Shown: positions 60,881 through 64,000 of the stretch, in pieces
How positions within the stretch are numbered: the first letter of the stretch is position 1
How the letters are laid out: the number at the start of each line of letters is the position of its first letter
Assembly (NCBI RefSeq): GCF_042684665.1
Contig: NZ_JBHULY010000019.1
Location: 1-64,000, forward strand
Length of the DNA stretch: 64,000 nt
Reading direction: 5' to 3'
Origin: Jejuia rubra
GTDB lineage: Bacteria > Bacteroidota > Bacteroidia > Flavobacteriales > Flavobacteriaceae
Translations under genes and position numbers: made by a program
The notes under the pieces: generated by a model
Told to the model about the DNA's origin: nothing
Seen by the model: only the letters and a program-made list of their open reading frames with translations
Database searches by the model: none

Positions 60881-62776
60881 ATGAAACAATTGCTACTATT
60901 ATTTTTCGTTTTGCCCTTCTTGAATCTTGCCCAAACAGGAATTGCCGTTCCTGAAATGACACATTGTGATACACAAATTCAAAATTTCCTAAGCACTTTC
61001 GATATTCCTTCGGCAACTTTTGCCATGTCAAAAAATGGAAAGTTGGTATTTTCCAGAGCCTACGGAAACGCAAGTATTTCTGGAAATGAGCCCACGCAGC
61101 CTTATCATATGTTTCGTGTTGCAAGCGTTTCTAAGCCAATAACGGCCATCGGAATTATGAAAATGGTTGACAATAGTCAAATTTCGTTATCGGATAAGGT
61201 ATTTGGCACTGGAGGAATTTTAGAAAATCATTGGGTGTTTTCAAATGCCAATATCATTGATAATCGCGTATATGACATTACAGTTCAGATGTTGCTTGAG
61301 CACACGGCGGGTTGGGATAGAAACGTTAATTGCTTTCCCAGTCCTACATCGCCTTACCCATGGAACTTTAGTGGATGTGATCCCATTATCGCTCCATTGC
61401 ATGTTGCCCAAACCTATGGGCAGCCCAATCCTGTTAAAGAAGAGCACCTAATACAATATGTTTTAGAAAAAAACCTTAACCATACACCGGGAACCGTCTA
61501 TGCCTATTCCAACATGGGGTTTTTAGTGCTGAGCGAAATAATTGAAGAAATTTCTGGGATGGACTATGAGATATGGATGAGACAGGAGGTATTAAATCCA
61601 ATTGGTATATATGACATGTATATTGCCGAAAACCTATTAGCCGACAAGAGAGAACGAGAGGGTGAGTATCAAGGCAATGGATATACTACTTTGGATATTT
61701 ACGGTTCGGGTCAGTATGTGCCATGGGAGTATGGGGGATTGGCCGTAGATGCAATGGACGGTCATGGAGGCTGGATTGCAACTGCCAGAGATTTAACTCG
61801 ACTTCTGGTTGCAGTAGATGGATTTACCAGTAAACCTGATATTTTGAGCTCATCGGCAATTACAACTATGTCGACACCTTCTTCTGTGGGCAGTTATTAT
61901 TCAAAGGGATGGCAAGTCAATCAATTTGACAATTGGTGGCATACTGGTGCCATTGACGGCACCGCCACTATTTTCGTTAGAACTAGTAGCGAATACACCT
62001 GGGCAATTCTATTAAATAAACGTGTAATTGATGGGAATTCTAGTGCCTTTTGGGCTGGTTTAGATAATATAGGGTGGAACTGCCTGTCAGGAACAACAAA
62101 CTTTCCAACACATGATTTATTTGAATCCCCTACAACTAATGCAAGTAACCTTCAGGCCAATAACGTTACGGCAAATGCAATGGATTTGTCTTGGATAAAT
62201 GGCAACGGCACATCTAGGGTTGTTGTAGCAAAGGAATTAGTTAACATGACAGCAAACAATAATTTTGAGGCCTATCCCTTGGACGGTACTGATTATACCG
62301 CAGATGGGCAATATGGCTCTGGAGACAATCTTGGTGATAATAGCTTTATTATTTATAACGGAACAGGAAATTCAATCACTTTAGAAGGGCTTACCGAAGA
62401 CTCAGATTATGCCATAAGAGTTTATGAATACACCAAAAACACCACTAACGGAAACAATGCGCTTTACCTTTTGGGAAACGCCGAAGAAGTTGTTGTAACA
62501 ACAAAAAGTTTGGGCACAAATGAATTTTTATTGGATGAAGTAGTTCAGGTTATCCCTAATCCTGCAAAAGACGTTTTCACCATTAGAAATGAAAGTGGAC
62601 AACAGTTAATTTCTGCAAGTATCACCAATGTTAATGGCAGGTTGATTAATAAAATTGATTTATCTGGAACTCCAAAAGAAAAACAAATAAATATTGAAAA
62701 GTTGCAAGATGGTATGTATTTTATCAAGATTTCATCTCAGGAAGGTTATACCATAAAGAAGATTATAAAGCAATAG
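60881..62776 (+). CDS. Secreted serine beta-lactamase-like hydrolase with T9SS sorting domain
   Basis: 631 residues from MKQLLLLFFVLPF; the earlier in-frame TTG at 60860 is not needed. The beta-lactamase/transpeptidase-like domain (about 25-400) has Ser82-x-x-Lys85 in ASVSKP, Tyr209-Ser-Asn211 in YAYSNMG, and HTG at 354-356 in WWHTGAIDG. A fibronectin-like domain follows, then a type A T9SS sorting domain (about 560-631). It is a surface-released esterase or peptidase; substrate unknown. Confidence 0.88.
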   Translation: MKQLLLLFFVLPFLNLAQTGIAVPEMTHCDTQIQNFLSTFDIPSATFAMSKNGKLVFSRAYGNASISGNEPTQPYHMFRVASVSKPITAIGIMKMVDNSQISLSDKVFGTGGILENHWVFSNANIIDNRVYDITVQMLLEHTAGWDRNVNCFPSPTSPYPWNFSGCDPIIAPLHVAQTYGQPNPVKEEHLIQYVLEKNLNHTPGTVYAYSNMGFLVLSEIIEEISGMDYEIWMRQEVLNPIGIYDMYIAENLLADKREREGEYQGNGYTTLDIYGSGQYVPWEYGGLAVDAMDGHGGWIATARDLTRLLVAVDGFTSKPDILSSSAITTMSTPSSVGSYYSKGWQVNQFDNWWHTGAIDGTATIFVRTSSEYTWAILLNKRVIDGNSSAFWAGLDNIGWNCLSGTTNFPTHDLFESPTTNASNLQANNVTANAMDLSWINGNGTSRVVVAKELVNMTANNNFEAYPLDGTDYTADGQYGSGDNLGDNSFIIYNGTGNSITLEGLTEDSDYAIRVYEYTKNTTNGNNALYLLGNAEEVVVTTKSLGTNEFLLDEVVQVIPNPAKDVFTIRNESGQQLISASITNVNGRLINKIDLSGTPKEKQINIEKLQDGMYFIKISSQEGYTIKKIIKQ

Positions 62777-62902
62777 AATTGCGTTTTCATCTTTAGCAAT
62801 AGCTACTAAGAAACCCTTGGTAGCCTTTTATTACAGAAAACTCATTTTGACTAAAAACAGAACTCTCTAATCGCTAGGTTGCGACATGTAACTTTATCCC
62901 TT

Positions 62903-64000
62903 TCAATCGTTATCTACAAAAAGAGCTTTAAGCTCCTCAAAATCCATAGGTTTGGCTACAATCTTTTTATCAGAACTTAAAATAAAATAAGTCGGTGTAG
63001 CAGTAACGCCATAACTATCGCCAATTTCGTTATCCCATTTGCCCTCACCGTAAACGTGCAAAAAGTTAGGATACTCATAGGTTAGATTTTTCCAAGCATA
63101 AGGTTCGTCTTCCAAACCGATGGCAATAACCTTCAATTTTTCAGTCGCAAGGGATTTTGAAAATTCATGCAACTGCGGGATTTCTTCTAAACAGTGCGAA
63201 CATGTACTGCTCCAAAAGACCAAAACGTAATGCTCCGACCCATTTAGCTCACTCAATGTTTGGGAAGCTGTTTTTTCTTTTTCATTTGCCTCAAAAGAAA
63301 AATCTGGGGCGTCGCTTCCAATCGAAGTGTCTTTGTACAATATTAACACCCGCAACAATTCCTGATCGTTTAAATTTACGGCCAAATCCATTAGATAATT
63401 TTCGGAAATAAAATTGGCCACCGACTCCATTTTTAAATCTACCATTTGCTCCCATAAATCGGTAAACAGGGATTTTTTGATTGCCGGTGGGGCATCTTTC
63501 ATTGCCTCAACAAAGGCTACAATATTATCTTTGTAGGCGTCAGGTTCCTCTTTGCTTTGGTCTGCCATTCCAAACACGTAATTCAACATCCGCTCAGTTA
63601 AAAATTTTGAACGTTGCAACACGGCGTTATTGAAATCTACATGGTCAAAATAATGGGTTTTTAAAAGTTGGACGTAGGTTTTAGCGTCCACAACTTTTTC
63701 AGGAATAAAAAGGCTATTGGCTTTAATGAAGTGAGAAGACATGGTGCCTTTTGCCGCTTCCTCAAAGCTATTTTGGTTTTCGCGTTGGGTTTTAAAAATC
63801 GAAAGTAACGCCAAGGAATCTTTTTCGGTATTGTCGTCTCGGTAATAGCTGCCTATACTGTTGGTGATCATAAACATACTATTGGTGTAAGATTCCAATA
63901 GTTTATTCTCACGGGAAGCACTGAACTCTACACCAGTTTCAGAATTGAAAGCCAATTCAATATCCTCCTTGCCGTTATAAATAATATCAAAATTGTACTC
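62903..64000 (-). CDS. TlpA-like thioredoxin-domain protein, 5' truncated
   Basis: The reading frame is open through the window edge, so the N-terminus and signal are missing; at least 365 residues are present. The C-terminal 140 residues form a TlpA/ResA-type thioredoxin domain with the redox pair in STCSHCLEEIPQLHEF, and a cis-proline region GVTATPTYFIL. The N-terminal part is a helical domain often seen in Bacteroidota periplasmic thioredoxins. Confidence 0.85.
   Translation of the reverse strand, partial: EYNFDIIYNGKEDIELAFNSETGVEFSASRENKLLESYTNSMFMITNSIGSYYRDDNTEKDSLALLSIFKTQRENQNSFEEAAKGTMSSHFIKANSLFIPEKVVDAKTYVQLLKTHYFDHVDFNNAVLQRSKFLTERMLNYVFGMADQSKEEPDAYKDNIVAFVEAMKDAPPAIKKSLFTDLWEQMVDLKMESVANFISENYLMDLAVNLNDQELLRVLILYKDTSIGSDAPDFSFEANEKEKTASQTLSELNGSEHYVLVFWSSTCSHCLEEIPQLHEFSKSLATEKLKVIAIGLEDEPYAWKNLTYEYPNFLHVYGEGKWDNEIGDSYGVTATPTYFILSSDKKIVAKPMDFEELKALFVDND

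Overview
The window looks like a chromosomal segment of a marine-type Flavobacteriaceae (Bacteroidota). This rests on the gene set (T9SS sorting-domain proteins, PorZ, TonB-dependent receptors, DUF3857 and DUF5686-like proteins, a frr-pyrH-tsf-rpsB-rpsI-rplM block), on AT-rich intergenic DNA, and on the repeated Bacteroidota promoter pattern (-33 TTTG, about 19 bp, -7 TAnnTTTG), which is visible upstream of many genes. No phage, plasmid, rRNA or CRISPR array is seen.

Layout. 1-0.6 kb: gene-poor, with a palindromic repeat. 0.6-6.5 kb: asnS, an RND/MMPL exporter, a DUF5686-like barrel and frr. 6.6-10.8 kb: pyrH, tsf, rpsB, rpsI and rplM on the minus strand, interrupted by a small GIY-YIG nuclease gene that sits between inverted repeats. 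11-12.7 kb: a TetR regulator and two cupins. 12.8-16.9 kb: rpoN with a membrane protein, then envelope proteins and an XRE/DUF2975 regulatory pair. 17-23.6 kb: biotin synthesis (bioF, bioD, bioA, a ketoacyl synthase, bioB) with an ATP-grasp gene inserted on the other strand. 23.7-33.6 kb: a JmjC-like cupin, a small barrel, recX, a T9SS cargo protein, and the porZ-recO-TonB receptor operon. 33.7-37.8 kb: gdhA and small envelope genes, DinB, and an ArsC-like protein. 37.84-38.14 kb: tRNA genes. 38.2-43.4 kb: rseP, a SCO protein, a 36-residue small gene, and feoA-feoB with a Cys-rich companion. 43.4-51.9 kb: a DUF1080 protein, a DtxR-family regulator, and a metal-uptake locus (TonB receptor, binding protein, ATPase, two permeases). 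51.9-60.7 kb: a co-oriented run of envelope proteins (ExbD-like lipoprotein, TPR/MORN protein, two DUF3857 proteins) ending in yraN. 60.9-64 kb: a secreted serine hydrolase and a 5'-truncated TlpA-like protein.

How the genes work together. The 44.3-51.9 kb region is a coherent metal-import regulon. The DtxR-family gene is divergent from the receptor, with a TTTAGA/TCTAAA palindrome at the receptor promoter. Both permeases carry C-terminal winged-helix-like tails, reminiscent of the chlamydial YtgCR fusion. The biotin cluster may use its extra ketoacyl synthase to make the pimeloyl precursor.

The most unusual structure is at 37844-38024 (minus strand). A tRNA-Arg(CCU) gene is split inside its D-arm by a 109-bp insert that contains a second, complete tRNA-Arg(CCU), and the insert is bounded by 9-bp GC-rich inverted repeats. 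The outer halves still pair perfectly. Other points are a GIY-YIG gene in a small element with inverted ends, a MITE-like element with 23-bp perfect inverted repeats at 37290-37454, and a new small basic protein with its own promoter and terminator at 40459-40602.
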